From contig OZ025789.1 in the NCBI GenBank assembly GCA_964019425.1, positions 248,001-312,000 on the forward strand: 64,000 bases of DNA. The letters run 5' to 3'. The stretch comes from Flectonema sp. DT1601 (Eukaryota > Euglenozoa > Diplonemea > Diplonemida > Diplonemidae). A program made the translations under genes and the position numbers. The notes under the pieces are model-generated. The model saw nothing but the letters and a program-made list of their open reading frames with translations. It was not told the origin of the DNA and made no database searches. Below, piece after piece: positions 1 through 10,493 of this stretch (the first letter of the stretch is position 1; each line of letters opens with the position of its first letter).

Positions 1-173
1 GAGGTTGAGCACTCACAGAACCCGTCGATGCAAATCGCTGCAGCATCTCCGAACTGACGGCAGTCGTTGTTTCTGTTGCACAATCTGATGTTTGGTGTTG
101 GGAACCCGTACAAAGTCTCGTGCTGGGCCGTCGCCAAGGCGACAACACACAAAAGAAGCATCACTTTCGACAT
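1..173 (-). CDS. Secreted Cys-rich protein, 5' part (runs off the left edge)
   Basis: Reading starts at the ATG at 173 and leaves the window at position 1, so only the first 57 residues are seen. Residues 1-16 form a signal peptide (MSKVMLLLCVVALATA). It is followed by a small Cys cluster of the type C-x5-C-x8-C-x4-C-x-C, with a Gly-Asp between the second and third Cys. The same cluster, also close to the N-terminus, occurs in the neighbouring gene at 1434-2324, so the two are probably tandem paralogues. A pyrimidine-rich acceptor (ATTTCACTTTCAG) lies 25 bases before the ATG. A GTGAGT near position 16 could be a donor, but the reading frame also continues through it. The function is unknown; a cell-surface or secreted role is inferred from the signal peptide alone. 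Confidence 0.6.
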   Translation of the reverse strand, partial: MSKVMLLLCVVALATAQHETLYGFPTPNIRLCNRNNDCRQFGDAAAICIDGFCECST

Positions 174-632
174 CTTAATAATGAGATGAGGCTTAAGGCT
201 GAAAGTGAAATAAAAATTGAAGAAGAGCACGCTGATCCCTCAAGCCCAAGAACTCAAATACACCTGCATACTACTCACATTCATTCTTTTACCTGAAAAA
301 CAGAAATACATGACATCATTGTAACTTTTGTTTTTGTTTTTTTTTCTACGAAAGCGAGATCTTCCCTCCCCTCAATTTTTTTTTTATTCTTTGCCTGGGG
401 TCTGACTTTGCCAGGGGAGAAGACAATAGAAAATAAAAATAAAAAATAGGGAAGAAAAAAAACGCAGTTTTTTTACCGATACACTGACTATGAACAGATA
501 TTTTGGGGGGATATGGAGGGAGGGTCGTCAAGGTCGGAAAACGGACTGAACCACAAACACAACACTAAAGGCAGCGAAAACAATTCAAATTCGTTGTCCG
601 CGAGGGTATCACCCTGTCCGAAAGAAAAGTGG

Positions 633-669
<37 letters not shown>

Positions 670-1433
670 GGGAATTTTTTCATTCTTTTTTTTTTTTGGA
701 GGAAAACAATAGTAGAAACCACCAAACGCTCAGCCTCGTTGATTCTCATGATCAACCGAAGTCTGTGGACCATCAAGAGAAAAGGAAAAAGGGGGCAAGC
801 AAGCTCTACCACAAGACTATTTTTTTTTTTTTTCGTTCGGTAACTTTTTTTTTTTTTTTTTTTTTCCCTTCTACCCCTTTCCAAAAAAAAAAAATAAAAA
901 AAAATAAAAAAATAGCAGCAACGTAAGGATATCAATAGAACATTTGCTGCTAAAATGTGAGAATCCGTTGCCCTGCTTGTTTGTTGGACTTTACACAACA
1001 AATAGCAGGACCCCAGTCGTAAAAATAAGAGAATTTTTTTTTTTTTTCTTTTTTTTTTTTTTTCTCCTCCCCAACCTGTTTCAGGTAATTGCTTTATTGC
1101 TGTAGACCTCGTTCTCGTATTACTCGAGATTCGGCAATATCAAAATATTGAGGATGTTAAAAATACAAAATAAAAAATGACTATACATCAGAAAATCTTT
1201 TCCTCCATTATTCTTTAACCTAAAAAGAAGGCGATGATACCACACAGAAACACATCGAACTTCGGTTTATTTCTGAAAAAAGGCTTTTGCTTAAAAAAAA
1301 GAAAAAGAAAAAGAAAGGCGGTTGGTACAACACTGTTGGGGGGTGGGTTATGAGTTTTCTTTTTTTTCTATCTGTTTTTTTTTTCTTTCTTGTTTTTTTT
1401 TCCAGGAACATACAGTGGGTCATGGATACAAGT
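174..1433. other. Intergenic spacer, homopolymer rich
   Basis: No gene is supported here. The stretch holds many A and T runs, for example about 30 A at 637-666 and long T runs near 840-865 and 1035-1063. Apparent ORFs on both strands are mostly poly-Lys or poly-Phe read from these runs. Confidence 0.6.
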
Positions 1434-2324
1434 CTAGTACTCGTCATCCTCCTCATCAGGACCTCTTGGGGTCTCTTTTGTTAGTGGCATCTTGTCTTCC
1501 GTGCTGTAGTCTGGTCTCTGGTAGGCACGAAGGCAAACAACAAGAGTAGTGACAAGAACTATAAAGAGGAGGACTCCGAGAACGATGGCAACAACAACAC
1601 CGTCAGGGATATCATCGTCCTCTGGTCTTCGGGGAAGACGTTGGATGCACTGTCCGTTGATTAAGTCGAAGGCAGCATCACAAGAAATAGCAATACACAT
1701 ATCGTCCACTCTTGCCATGTACAATGCACCGAAGTCAAGATTGCAGAGACCCTTGTGGTTGTTTACTTGAGGGAACTTTGACTGAGATCCTAAAAAGTTT
1801 GTAACCAAAGCACTAGTTCCGACGAATCTACTTCCAGTTCCACCAGGTTGCCAGAAGATAGGAAAGTTTGGAATCACAGTGAAAACATCATTTAGACTCA
1901 CTCTAGCGTGAACAGCAACGTTGACACCAGACGGTTCAGCACATGAGAAGGTAACACTAAGAGCCTTTCCAATAGTATTCTCCATGGTTGTAATGTAATC
2001 AGTTATAAGAGCAGCTCTTCCAGTAACATTACACGATCCTCTCGGGTATTGAATAGTGAATACGAGTGGTAGTCTCAGCGCCAGACCGTCTTCATTTTCA
2101 TTTACACAAATAGCAACATTCCTTCCATTTAATGTTGGATTAATATATCTGCTCGAAGGCGTACAGGTACACTGCTTGGTGTTGAAGTTACATGTAGCAG
2201 TGGTGTCTCCCCATAGTCTACACTCATTATCATTCTCGCAAGTAGGGATGGTTCTTACATCCAATGCGAGAGGGGCAACAGCAGCTGCCGTTCCAATCAA
2301 AGCTGCGAGTAATAACTTCTTCAT
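1434..2324 (-). CDS. Type I membrane glycoprotein with N-terminal Cys cluster
   Basis: This is a single-exon gene of 296 residues. Residues 1-20 are a signal peptide (MKKLLLAALIGTAAAVAPLA). Residues 28-55 carry a Cys cluster (ECRLWGD, then three more Cys) related to the gene at the left edge. The middle ectodomain has further Cys residues and N-glycosylation motifs such as NVTG. A single transmembrane helix lies at about 245-267 (VVVAIVLGVLLFIVLVTTLV), followed by a short acidic cytosolic tail ending DEEDDEY. An acceptor TTTTGACAG precedes the ATG by 16 bases. I do not recognise the family. The layout (signal peptide, ectodomain, one TM, acidic tail) fits a surface or endomembrane receptor-like protein. 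Confidence 0.75.
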   Translation of the reverse strand: MKKLLLAALIGTAAAVAPLALDVRTIPTCENDNECRLWGDTTATCNFNTKQCTCTPSSRYINPTLNGRNVAICVNENEDGLALRLPLVFTIQYPRGSCNVTGRAALITDYITTMENTIGKALSVTFSCAEPSGVNVAVHARVSLNDVFTVIPNFPIFWQPGGTGSRFVGTSALVTNFLGSQSKFPQVNNHKGLCNLDFGALYMARVDDMCIAISCDAAFDLINGQCIQRLPRRPEDDDIPDGVVVAIVLGVLLFIVLVTTLVVCLRAYQRPDYSTEDKMPLTKETPRGPDEEDDEY

Positions 2325-2783
2325 TCTGTTAAAGAGATACCTGTCAAAACAAGGAAGGAGAGTTCAGAAGTTGAATTATTTTTAAAAAAAAAAACATCAA
2401 ACAAAAATACAACGACCATTCCTTGCTGCCTCAACAACAACAACAACATCCTGGTGAGCGAGATTGTGAAAAAAAAATAAATCAGAAAAAGAAAATCAAA
2501 CGAAGTTACAACTATGACGTTATTTTTTTTTTTTTTTTTGGGTGTAAAGAAAAACTAAGAAAAGAAGAACTCCCGCAGTTCCAAAATATAATCCCAGCTG
2601 GGATATGATTTTAGTAAACCACCTTAGAACTTAACATAGACACGGCACTTAGTGACTACAGTAGAATCATCTATAACAAAACAAAACAGCAAGGCTTGAC
2701 TTTACTACGTCACATAAAAAAGGGAACATTATTCCCATCTCAATTTGACGATACCTTAGAGAAATACAAAGCAAGTACAGCAC

Positions 2784-2820
<37 letters not shown>

Positions 2821-3072
2821 ACACCCGTAATTTTTTTTTTTATTTTATCCTCAGCCACCCTCTCAAAAATAAGAGTGAGAGAGATCCCAAACCGAACGAC
2901 AATAACAAACCTGAATTAAAGTAAAGAAAAAAAAAAAAAAAGAAAACAATATAACACGTTATCGCAAACCCGCACTAATTAAGTTGTGGTGATGGTGATT
3001 CAGGGTAATAGGTCTCTTTGGTGGACGTGCTGTTTTTTTTTTTTTTTTTTTTAGTTGTTATTTATAACTTTA
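2325..3072. other. Intergenic spacer
   Basis: I see no gene. Contents include a CAA microsatellite near 2433 and several A/T homopolymers (about 30 A at 2786-2817). Confidence 0.5.
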
Positions 3073-4443
3073 TTAACAAGAAAGGAATAAATAAAAAGAC
3101 GACATACAAAGAGGAATCACGGGGTTGGAGATCGCTCTCAGCCTGATAGTATCGGTTGCTGGAGGTGCGATTGCCGAAGCCTCGAGGTCCTCAGCGGAAT
3201 GTATTTTACGCAAAAGAGGAGCTACAATATGAGCGCTGTGTGTGTGTTGTATATTTCTTTTCCCGCTGAGCAGAAAGCACTACAAGCATGTGGACCAACT
3301 TCACTTATTTACTCGTTTTGGATATCCGCAACCGATACAAAATTTTCATCCACCAAACAAAAAGTTTTGGTGGGTTCAAAAAAAAACATAAAAACCATAC
3401 CGTGGAAGAGATGATGAAGAAGAGCTCCGACTTCTAGCAGACGGTGCTAGTCGCTGACCGGTGAGATGCTGAAGACGACTTGAGTATTGAGGTTCGGTAT
3501 TTCCAGAACTTAAAGAAAGGAGTGAAACCAAAACTTTTCGAAACGTAAAGTGTTTCACCCTATGAAGATATTTAATAAAGACGACGGCTATGAGAACCAA
3601 CGATAGCATTCTGACAACCCATCTACACAATCCGTGAACAGTCACCCCGACAACAGGATTACGATACTCAACAGGTGCTATATTCGCAGCTAAACCAACA
3701 CAGGACATTAGAATAGTATCAACACCAGTGAATGGACGCATCCTCGACAATTCTTGTCGTGCTTCACGGATATCATTCTTATTACACTTTGATATTAACG
3801 TAGTAACGAATGATTCATTTGATAAAGGTTGACCAGGGGGTGGTTTTCCAGATGTATTTTTTGCTATTGATATACTCTCAACCATGTCGTGAAGATCACC
3901 GTTACGCTCACCAGCTTCATTTATACTTTTTTGAAGTGATTTGATTTGCGTTACCGCAAACTCCAACACCTCTGCCCTGCTTTTCTTATTCATAATGTCA
4001 AGCAGTTGCTCCAGTTCGATGAATGAATTAGAAATTCTACATTTTCTCGCAATTACGTCTCGGTCTCCACTCCTACTCGCTGTCCTCTCTCGTATTAATT
4101 GCGGTGGTGGAGGTGCTTGAAGAGGCAGTTCTGCTGGTGACAGTCGGCTTATTTTCTTATTAGTCTGTGAGCCAGGGGCCTTCCTGCCTATGGCACCCCT
4201 TATATTCTTCATTGCTTCCGAACTTAATATAGTGCTGTCAGTTTCAGGGATCCTAGTCGCTTGAGAACTTAACATTTGTAATGCTTTGTGAGGGTTTAGG
4301 GAAACCCTATGTTGCAACATACTCGGAGAAGGTGAATCTTCATCCTCAGACATAAAATCACGTACCTCTTCCAACTGCACTACTTTTACTTTGGCCGATG
4401 GCTTGTCACCAGCCAAAGTGCAGACACTTTTCCGTAAATCCAT
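3073..4443 (-). CDS. Membrane-anchored helix-loop-helix protein (SREBP-like layout)
   Basis: Exons are 4443..3401 and 3235..3073; the intron (GTATGG...CACACAG) keeps the frame and gives about 401 residues. Residues 128-172 match a helix-loop-helix domain: a basic ARKCR, helix 1 FIELEQLLDI, then helix 2 KKSRAEVLEFAVTQIKSLQ, with the usual K, VL, A, I, L spacing. A strong transmembrane helix follows at about 274-293 (VVRMLSLVLIAVVFIKYL), with a weaker hydrophobic stretch at 239-256. The N-terminus is acidic and Ser/Pro rich (MSEDEDSPSPS). HLH followed by membrane anchoring is the layout of SREBP-type factors, which are released by proteolysis; that role is only inference here. The exact DNA-contact Glu of classical bHLH proteins is not clear. 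An acceptor CCAG preceded by poly-A lies 18 bases before the ATG. Confidence 0.6.
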
Positions 4444-5618
4444 TTTGGTGTTTTAGTGTCACTGGTTTTTTTTTTTTTTTTTTTAAAAATAAAATAAATA
4501 AATAAACATTCTCGCACTATTTTTAAAAAAAAAAAAAGTTTTCTTATTGAATGCATTATAATGGTGTTGTTGCTGTTTTTTTTTATTATTATTATTAAAA
4601 AATAGGTTCTCCCCTCTTCTTGTTTGAAAGAAAGAAAGAAAAGAAAAAAAAAAAGGAAGTACAATATAATTATTATATTGCCATTATATATTTTTAATTT
4701 TCTTTTTTTTTTTTTTTTTTTTTTTTTCCCCTTCTTCTTCATCCTTTTTTTTTTTTTTTTGGTTCACCTCGACAAGCCTTGTTTCCCTGCGGTCGAGAAA
4801 AACAAAAATCGGTTGTCTTTTATTTTTTTTTTTTTAAAAACGGGTGCCTACCATTCTTATTAATTTGGGATGGGGGGAGAGAGAGAAACAAACGGAGTGA
4901 AATCGGCGTTTTATTAAAAAAATAAAAAAATTTAAAAAAAAAAAATGAAAAAAAACCCGAACGAGAAGGGACCCCAACTTTGTTATTCCATTCCACGTAC
5001 CTCAGGGAGTTAAATACAACTTATTGACCTGTAAATGTGTAACCATACGGACAAATACTTTATCGTACGAGATAATTCAAAAAAAAGAAGGAAAAAAAAA
5101 ACCTCGGCTAGTTTTCACACAACCTAATCCTACAAGGCAAGAAAGCAAAAGAATAACAGCTGAGAAGTCAACCCAGAACGGGTTTGCGGGTTTGCGGGTT
5201 TGCGGGTTTGCGGGGAGGATTTAAGAGAGAGAAGAAAAAAAAAGAAAAAAAAAACGTAAACCATTCGAAGCTGAAACACGGTCACTGCTAATAAGCTAAA
5301 ATCGTATGATGTTTTTTTTTTTTTTTTTTTTTTTGCTAAGAGATTTGCCTGTGTTTCAACTCCAAATTCCCCAAAAAAATAAAAGGAAAATAAAGGTTAA
5401 CATAAAAAATATCACGCGCGGACGAGGGAAAAAAAGAAAAAAAAGAAAAAAAAAAAAAAAAAAACCGATTTCAATTTCGTAATTAAGAAGAAAAAAAGAA
5501 GAAAACTGCATCAGACCCGCCCACGTAATAAATCCATTCATCTCGGGATAAGTCAACTATCACAAGAAAAGCAGGAGAGAGGGCAAATCTAAAAGAAACA
5601 TAACTGCCATTAAAAATC
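4444..5618. other. Intergenic spacer with homopolymers and a G-rich 8-mer repeat
   Basis: No gene is supported. There are many T and A tracts (4467-4484, 4702-4727, 5311-5334, 5449-5464). The G-rich repeat at 5180-5215 is listed separately. Confidence 0.5.
5180..5215 (+). repeat. GGGTTTGC tandem repeat, potential G-quadruplex
   Basis: Four head-to-tail copies of GGGTTTGC end in GGGG, giving five G-runs separated by five-base loops on the plus strand. This meets the usual G3+N1-7 quadruplex pattern. It lies between the HLH gene and the aminotransferase 3' end. Confidence 0.8.
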
Positions 5619-7236
5619 TTATTTAGTCACTTCGTGCATGGCAAACGCAACGTGCTTTACGTTCGCTGGGGTTACTCCCGCAACTGAAATTCTTCCGTTG
5701 GAGGTCATGTAAACGTGGTACACAGAGACACACTCCTTAACCTGTTTTAGTTGTTTTTGTGAGGCCTCCCTACACACCCCCACACATTTTGAGAGTTTTT
5801 TCAAAGACTTGTTCCAAAGTGCTGAAGAAACAGTAGTAGATCGGAATTCCCATTGTTGCAACGTGTTTGTATTTGTTTTGCCAAAAGAAACTTCTCCGAA
5901 AGAAATTCAAAAATGACACTTCTAAAAAAAAAAAGGTAATCACAAACCTGCTCAGGGGTAAGACCTGTGAAACAAAACATTCCGATCTGGTTCTCAATGT
6001 GCTCCCAGTTACGGGTCGATCCGAGATTTTTCAATTCAGTTGTTAACGCCTTACGCATTGAGATGATACGGTCAGCCATCACTTTAACGTCTTTTCTCCA
6101 CTGAGTGGTTAGCTCTTCGGACTTTAAGATTTCGGTAACAAGACGGGCACCATGGATAGGTGGGTTACTGTACATGGCTCTAATGATAATCTTTGCCTGT
6201 GATTCAATCTTCTCCTTCTCTTCCTCAGAATCGCATACGATATGAAGAGCACCAACACGGTTTCCGTACAGTCCCATGTTCTTAGCGAATGATTGTGTGA
6301 TAATCATTCTGTGTCCTTGTTCAATGAAATATCTGACAGCGAAGGCATCTGTTTCTGGGCATCCAGAGGCGAATCCTTGGTATGCAGAGTCAAAGAATGG
6401 GTAGTGTTCCATCTCCTTACAGACATCTGAAATCTGTTTCCACTGTTCCTGAGTTGGGTCAACACCAGTTGGGTTGTGAGCACAGGCGTGGAGAAGTACG
6501 ACGGATCCCTTTGGAATGGCTCTCAAGTCCGAAACCATCTTCTCTAAGTTCAGTCCACAAGTTTCAGGGTTGTAGTAGGTGTAGGTAGCTGGCTTAATGT
6601 TAGCATCCTTGAAGATAGGTCCATGGTTTCCCCATGTTGGGTTAGGAACATAGATCTCTCTTTCCCGACCATCATCATACGCAAATCTGCTGAGGAAGTG
6701 AGCTCCAACACTGAGTCCTCCAGTACCAGAAATGGTTTGGAAAGATGCGAGTCTTCCTTCCTTCACTGCGCTGGAATCTTCTCCGAGAAGCAGACTGGCA
6801 GCAGCCTTGCAGAAAGTTGCTGGTTTTTGTTGTTGTTGTTTTTTCTTTTAATTATTTTTTGAGAATAACTCTGCTTTCCCTTAACAGTTAATCACAACAT
6901 ACCGTCACCACCAATAGGAGCGTACTCGTGGTTCATGTTTCCACAAATATTATTCTCGGCATCTCTTACACATGGAAGGACGAATGGTTTTCCATCATTG
7001 TCTCTGTAAGATCCAGTTCCTAAGTTAACTTTGTTCTCGAATGTGTCTTTGTTGTAAGCAACGGTAAGTCCTAGAATTGGATCAGGTGGGCCCATCTGCA
7101 CACCCTTAAAAATACCTCTGTTTTGATGTTTTGTGTTTGTATAGTGATATTAATATACAGAACATAAGAAAAGGGGAAAAATAAAAAAGAATTTAACAAA
7201 CCTGTTTGCGTTACGCAATATGCTGTTACGAAACAT
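5619..7236 (-). CDS. Aspartate aminotransferase, mitochondrial
   Basis: PLP enzyme converting aspartate and 2-oxoglutarate to oxaloacetate and glutamate. I join four exons, 7236..7202, 7117..6903, 6819..5948 and 5741..5619, all GT-AG, giving 414 residues, the usual length. Exon 1 encodes [11 protein letters not shown], Arg-rich without acids, a good mitochondrial presequence. The mature start matches the family ([12 protein letters not shown]). Visible landmarks are AHNPTG, the [10 protein letters not shown] region, the PLP lysine in [14 protein letters not shown], and the substrate Arg in NGRISVAGV near the C-terminus. Without the last intron the ORF would run into unrelated sequence after TPEQ; with it, TPEQ joins [12 protein letters not shown]. 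An acceptor TTCTCACCCCAG lies about 45 bases upstream of the ATG. Confidence 0.93.
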
Positions 7237-8643
7237 ATTTTTTTTTTTTTTTACTTTTTTTTTTTAATAAATGATTAGGCTGGGGTGAGAATTAATAATT
7301 GTTTTGATTTCTTATATACCACGTAACCATTTTCTATTTTTTATTATTATTACTGCTACCAACTGGGGGTAAAGAAAAGTCTCCACCTGTTTAAATTACA
7401 GCACAGAACCGATATTATCCAAGAGTGCAGCAGATACAATTCAAGCTACTGGACAGCGTGAGATTAGTCGACTATCAAACTTGATCCTCATCGAGACAAG
7501 AGACAATTAATTACCCTTCAGTAGCCACAGTCACTATTCCTGAGTACGTCATTTATCATTCAGAACATTCGACTGACGCGCTGATTGGGTTTTTCCTACG
7601 CAGGGAGTCCGTCTAGAGAGTTACTGCGACCCTCTGTCCGGTATCATTACTTTTCTACCCAGTGGATGGCTAAGTCAGACTATTATAATAGTTCACAAGT
7701 ACTGATGAAATGAAAATAATTATTTAAGCAACAGAACCAAACAGACATCAGGGAAACTCTTCCAAAGATAAGGATAGTTGTTTTTGGTTTTTTTTTTTTT
7801 TTTTCTTTCTTTTTTTTTTTTTAACCGGTAGTCTTTAAAATTGTAAGCCAAGTACAAGTTGCCTCCTGACGGGTATATTGTGGGTAGTTCGAAAACGTTG
7901 TGCTCCAAAATATAACAAGACTCTACTCCACCCGCGTCAGGCGCATCTCTTGTCTTAGCCCTAGCATGCTACGTTGGAACATTGTCACCAGCCCGGTGGA
8001 CCAAGTTGTAATTATTGCCCCTGGTTTACTCATCACTCTTCCGTGTGACGGCGGTTATTCCCTAATAACCTGTTGTATGCTTTACCTAAGTCTTTTACTT
8101 TTTTCTTCTTCGCACGCTGTCGGTTTCCACCTTCGATGCAGTCAAACTTGTTCCGCCTTGGTTGTTTTTGGAAGAGCTAAGCTAAGTGGCAAGGTTTCAC
8201 TAACAGGTCGACTTTTTGTCAGCATCTTAGGCTTCTTTTTGCCGAGGACGTGCGGCTTTCTTTGTGGTCTCACAGTGACACTTTTAAAACTTTTTTTTCA
8301 CTCTTGTCGGAGGTTCCTCGCAGAACGCAGGTTCAAAAAAATGTTCAAATCAATCGGAAAGGCAAAACTTTATCAAAATAACTATTGATTTTCAGTTGGG
8401 TAGGTCTTTACCGAGTGTGAGGTAAACAAACGAGGCCACAAGTGAAAATCTATATCTGATTTGCATCTTTATTTTACGAGGCTTCGAAGGGAAAATTTAC
8501 ACCCCCGGCGGTCTACGGGCTCTTCAGGAGTCTATCCTGCATCCTTGGCTGCTTTCGGTGCACTCTGCTGGAATAGCTATGCTTTCTTGCATCAACAACG
8601 AGCCCCCGTGAGAGATCCCGAGTAAAGAATGTTCCTGCGTCGC
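7237..8643. other. Spacer with coding-like but unresolved minus-strand stretches
   Basis: No complete gene could be built. On the minus strand, 8,290-8,140 reads as a basic peptide ending LPKTTKAEQV, and an overlapping frame gives a Lys-rich tail (GGNRQRAKKKKVKDLGK). Near 8,470 a short signal-peptide-like start (MQIRYRFSLVASFVYLTLG) is followed by a GTAAAG donor. These could be exons of one small basic protein, but I could not find a frame-consistent chain. A plus-strand ORF at 7900-8388 has no recognisable domain and is probably a shadow. Confidence 0.3.
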
Positions 8644-9966
8644 TTAGAGCTGCCGGTTACCAGGCAGCCGAACAGAGGCGATGCTGTCCAAGAGGAAACT
8701 ATGTCCTATTTCAGTCACACTAAGATTAAGACTTGAAAGGTCAACAGAAGTGAGCTGTGAACAGAAATTCAAGAAATTATTTCCGATAGTAGTGAGACTA
8801 CTAAGACTACCAGAAAGGTCAAGAGAAGTGAGCTGCGAACAACGGTACAAGAAAAAACTTCCAATACTGGTGAGACTACTAAGACCAGAAAGGTCAAGAG
8901 AAGCGAGGTGTGAACACTGATACAAGAAACGATCTCCAATAGTAGAGAGACTGCTAAGACCAGAAAGGCCAAGAGAAGTGAGTTGTGAACAATCACACAA
9001 GAAACCAACTCCAATACTGGTGAGACTACTAAGACCTGAAAGGTCAAGAGAAGCGAGGTGTGAACTCTCACACAAGCAGTAATCCCCAATACTGGTGAGA
9101 CTAGTAAGACCAGAAAGGTCAAGAGAAGTGAGGTGTGAACACTCAGACAAGAAACCAACTCCAATAGTGGTGAGACTACTAAGACTTGAAAGGTCAACAG
9201 AAGTGAGTTGTGAACTCTCACACAAGCAGTAATCTTCTATAGTGGTGAGACTACTAAGACCCGAAAGGTCAAGAGAAGTGAGTTGTGAACACTCAGACAG
9301 GAAACCAACTCCAATACTGGTGAGACTACTAAGACCTGAAAGGTCAAGAGAAGCGAGGTGTGAATTCTCATACAAGAAGTAATTTCCAATAGTAGAGAGA
9401 CCACTAAGACCTGAAAGGTCAACAGAAGTGAGGTGTGAACTCTCACACAAGCAGTAATCTCCAATAGTGGTGAGACTACTAAGACCTGAAAGGTCAACAG
9501 AAGTGATTGAAGCTTCCCGCAGGAAGTCATGTGAGATGATTGTGATGTCGGAATTTGAATTGCAGAAAGAAATCCGTTTGGCAACTGAAGGCAGCGTACT
9601 TATACTAACACTGAGGCAACCATCTTCTGAGAATGTAGGGGTGTCTAAGTTTAAGTATTCCTCATTGTGGTTTCCAAGCCATTGAAGCAGCTTCTCCCGC
9701 TTCGATTCATCAACAAACCAGCATTTACCAAATAAACGAAACAACTTCCTCCGCATTTCTATCTCGCTGTCTGCACCCAATCCATGATCTGCCAGACGCT
9801 CTGTTTCGTTAAGGGTGTCACCAGCGAACGAGAGTTCAACTTCTTCCGGATCGATATCCCACTCAACAGCCGCCCCCTTCAACAAGTCGCTCACAAGTGA
9901 ATTAGTATCTAACGTGACTGACACAGCAGCGAGTTCCAATTCCGGGAATGTCACAAAAACCTGCAT
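8644..9966 (-). CDS. Ubiquitin-like domain plus 25-residue leucine-rich repeats
   Basis: I start the gene at the ATG at 9966 (MQVFVTFPELELAA), 16 bases after the acceptor TCTTGTCTTTCAG, rather than nine codons upstream; this gives 440 residues. Residues 1-70 resemble a ubiquitin fold: MQVFV start, VTLDTNSLVSDLL, and ELSFAGDTLNETERLADHG, with the usual strand-helix-strand order. A linker with LFGKCWFVDESKREKLLQWL follows. From about residue 145 to the end there are about eleven LRRs of 25 residues with consensus LTSLDLSGLSSLTSIG and a Cys-containing variable end. Repeats are also nearly identical in DNA, pointing to recent unit duplication. LRRs bind proteins; the ubiquitin-like part suggests recruitment to a ligase or the proteasome. 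Both roles are inferred. Confidence 0.85.
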   Translation of the reverse strand: MQVFVTFPELELAAVSVTLDTNSLVSDLLKGAAVEWDIDPEEVELSFAGDTLNETERLADHGLGADSEIEMRRKLFRLFGKCWFVDESKREKLLQWLGNHNEEYLNLDTPTFSEDGCLSVSISTLPSVAKRISFCNSNSDITIISHDFLREASITSVDLSGLSSLTTIGDYCLCESSHLTSVDLSGLSGLSTIGNYFLYENSHLASLDLSGLSSLTSIGVGFLSECSQLTSLDLSGLSSLTTIEDYCLCESSQLTSVDLSSLSSLTTIGVGFLSECSHLTSLDLSGLTSLTSIGDYCLCESSHLASLDLSGLSSLTSIGVGFLCDCSQLTSLGLSGLSSLSTIGDRFLYQCSHLASLDLSGLSSLTSIGSFFLYRCSQLTSLDLSGSLSSLTTIGNNFLNFCSQLTSVDLSSLNLSVTEIGHSFLLDSIASVRLPGNRQL

Positions 9967-10493
9967 TGTTTTGAGTGATCTACTGAAAGACAAGAAGGGA
10001 TGTTAAAATGAGAGAGCGCCTGACCTGTGGCTTACGCTTGCTTCCCAATCTCGAACTAAACTTTTCCAGAGGCCTTCCCACGGGTGTTCTCGTAGATCTT
10101 GTTGCGATCGATGTTGTGAATATTCTTAAACATCTTAAACAATATTTTAAATTTGTATTTGGCAAGCAGAAGACACACAAGGAACACACAACTGTTGTTT
10201 CAACTGCGATCTCGTCAACGGTGTTGTCAATTTAGATAATTACATGTCGTGTAATCTACAGAATCAGGCATCAGGCTCCTTGAACTCTAAACATTTACGA
10301 TTCCACCTCCGCCTCTGTCATTAATGTAAGTAGTCTCATGCGAAGGAAAATATAATTTCATCAAAGAAAAAACCAACTTCATAATAAACAAATAAAAACA
10401 CCCTTCTCTTGCACGCTGGAAAGCATCAGTAAAGGGGAAAGTGTGCTACAAAACATCATCTCGTTGATTATTATTATTTTTTAACCAACGATG
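9967..10493. other. Intergenic spacer
   Basis: No gene is accepted. A 75-codon plus-strand ORF (10008-10235) would be the only plus-strand gene of the window; it contains LVAIDVVNILKHLKQYF, faintly like the histone H4 C-terminal helix, but the rest does not match H4. A 24-codon minus-strand stretch (10133-10062) overlaps it. Both are left unassigned. Confidence 0.35.

Noticed and set aside
609-1001. Overlapping long ORFs in the first kilobase
   Set aside because: Mostly poly-Lys or poly-Phe from homopolymers; no splice or start context.
7900-8388. Plus-strand 162-codon ORF
   Set aside because: No domain, no acceptor upstream, and the opposite strand shows better coding-like stretches.
10008-10235. 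Plus-strand ORF with AIDVVNIL resembling histone H4
   Set aside because: Only about eight residues resemble H4, the remainder does not, and it would be the sole plus-strand gene.
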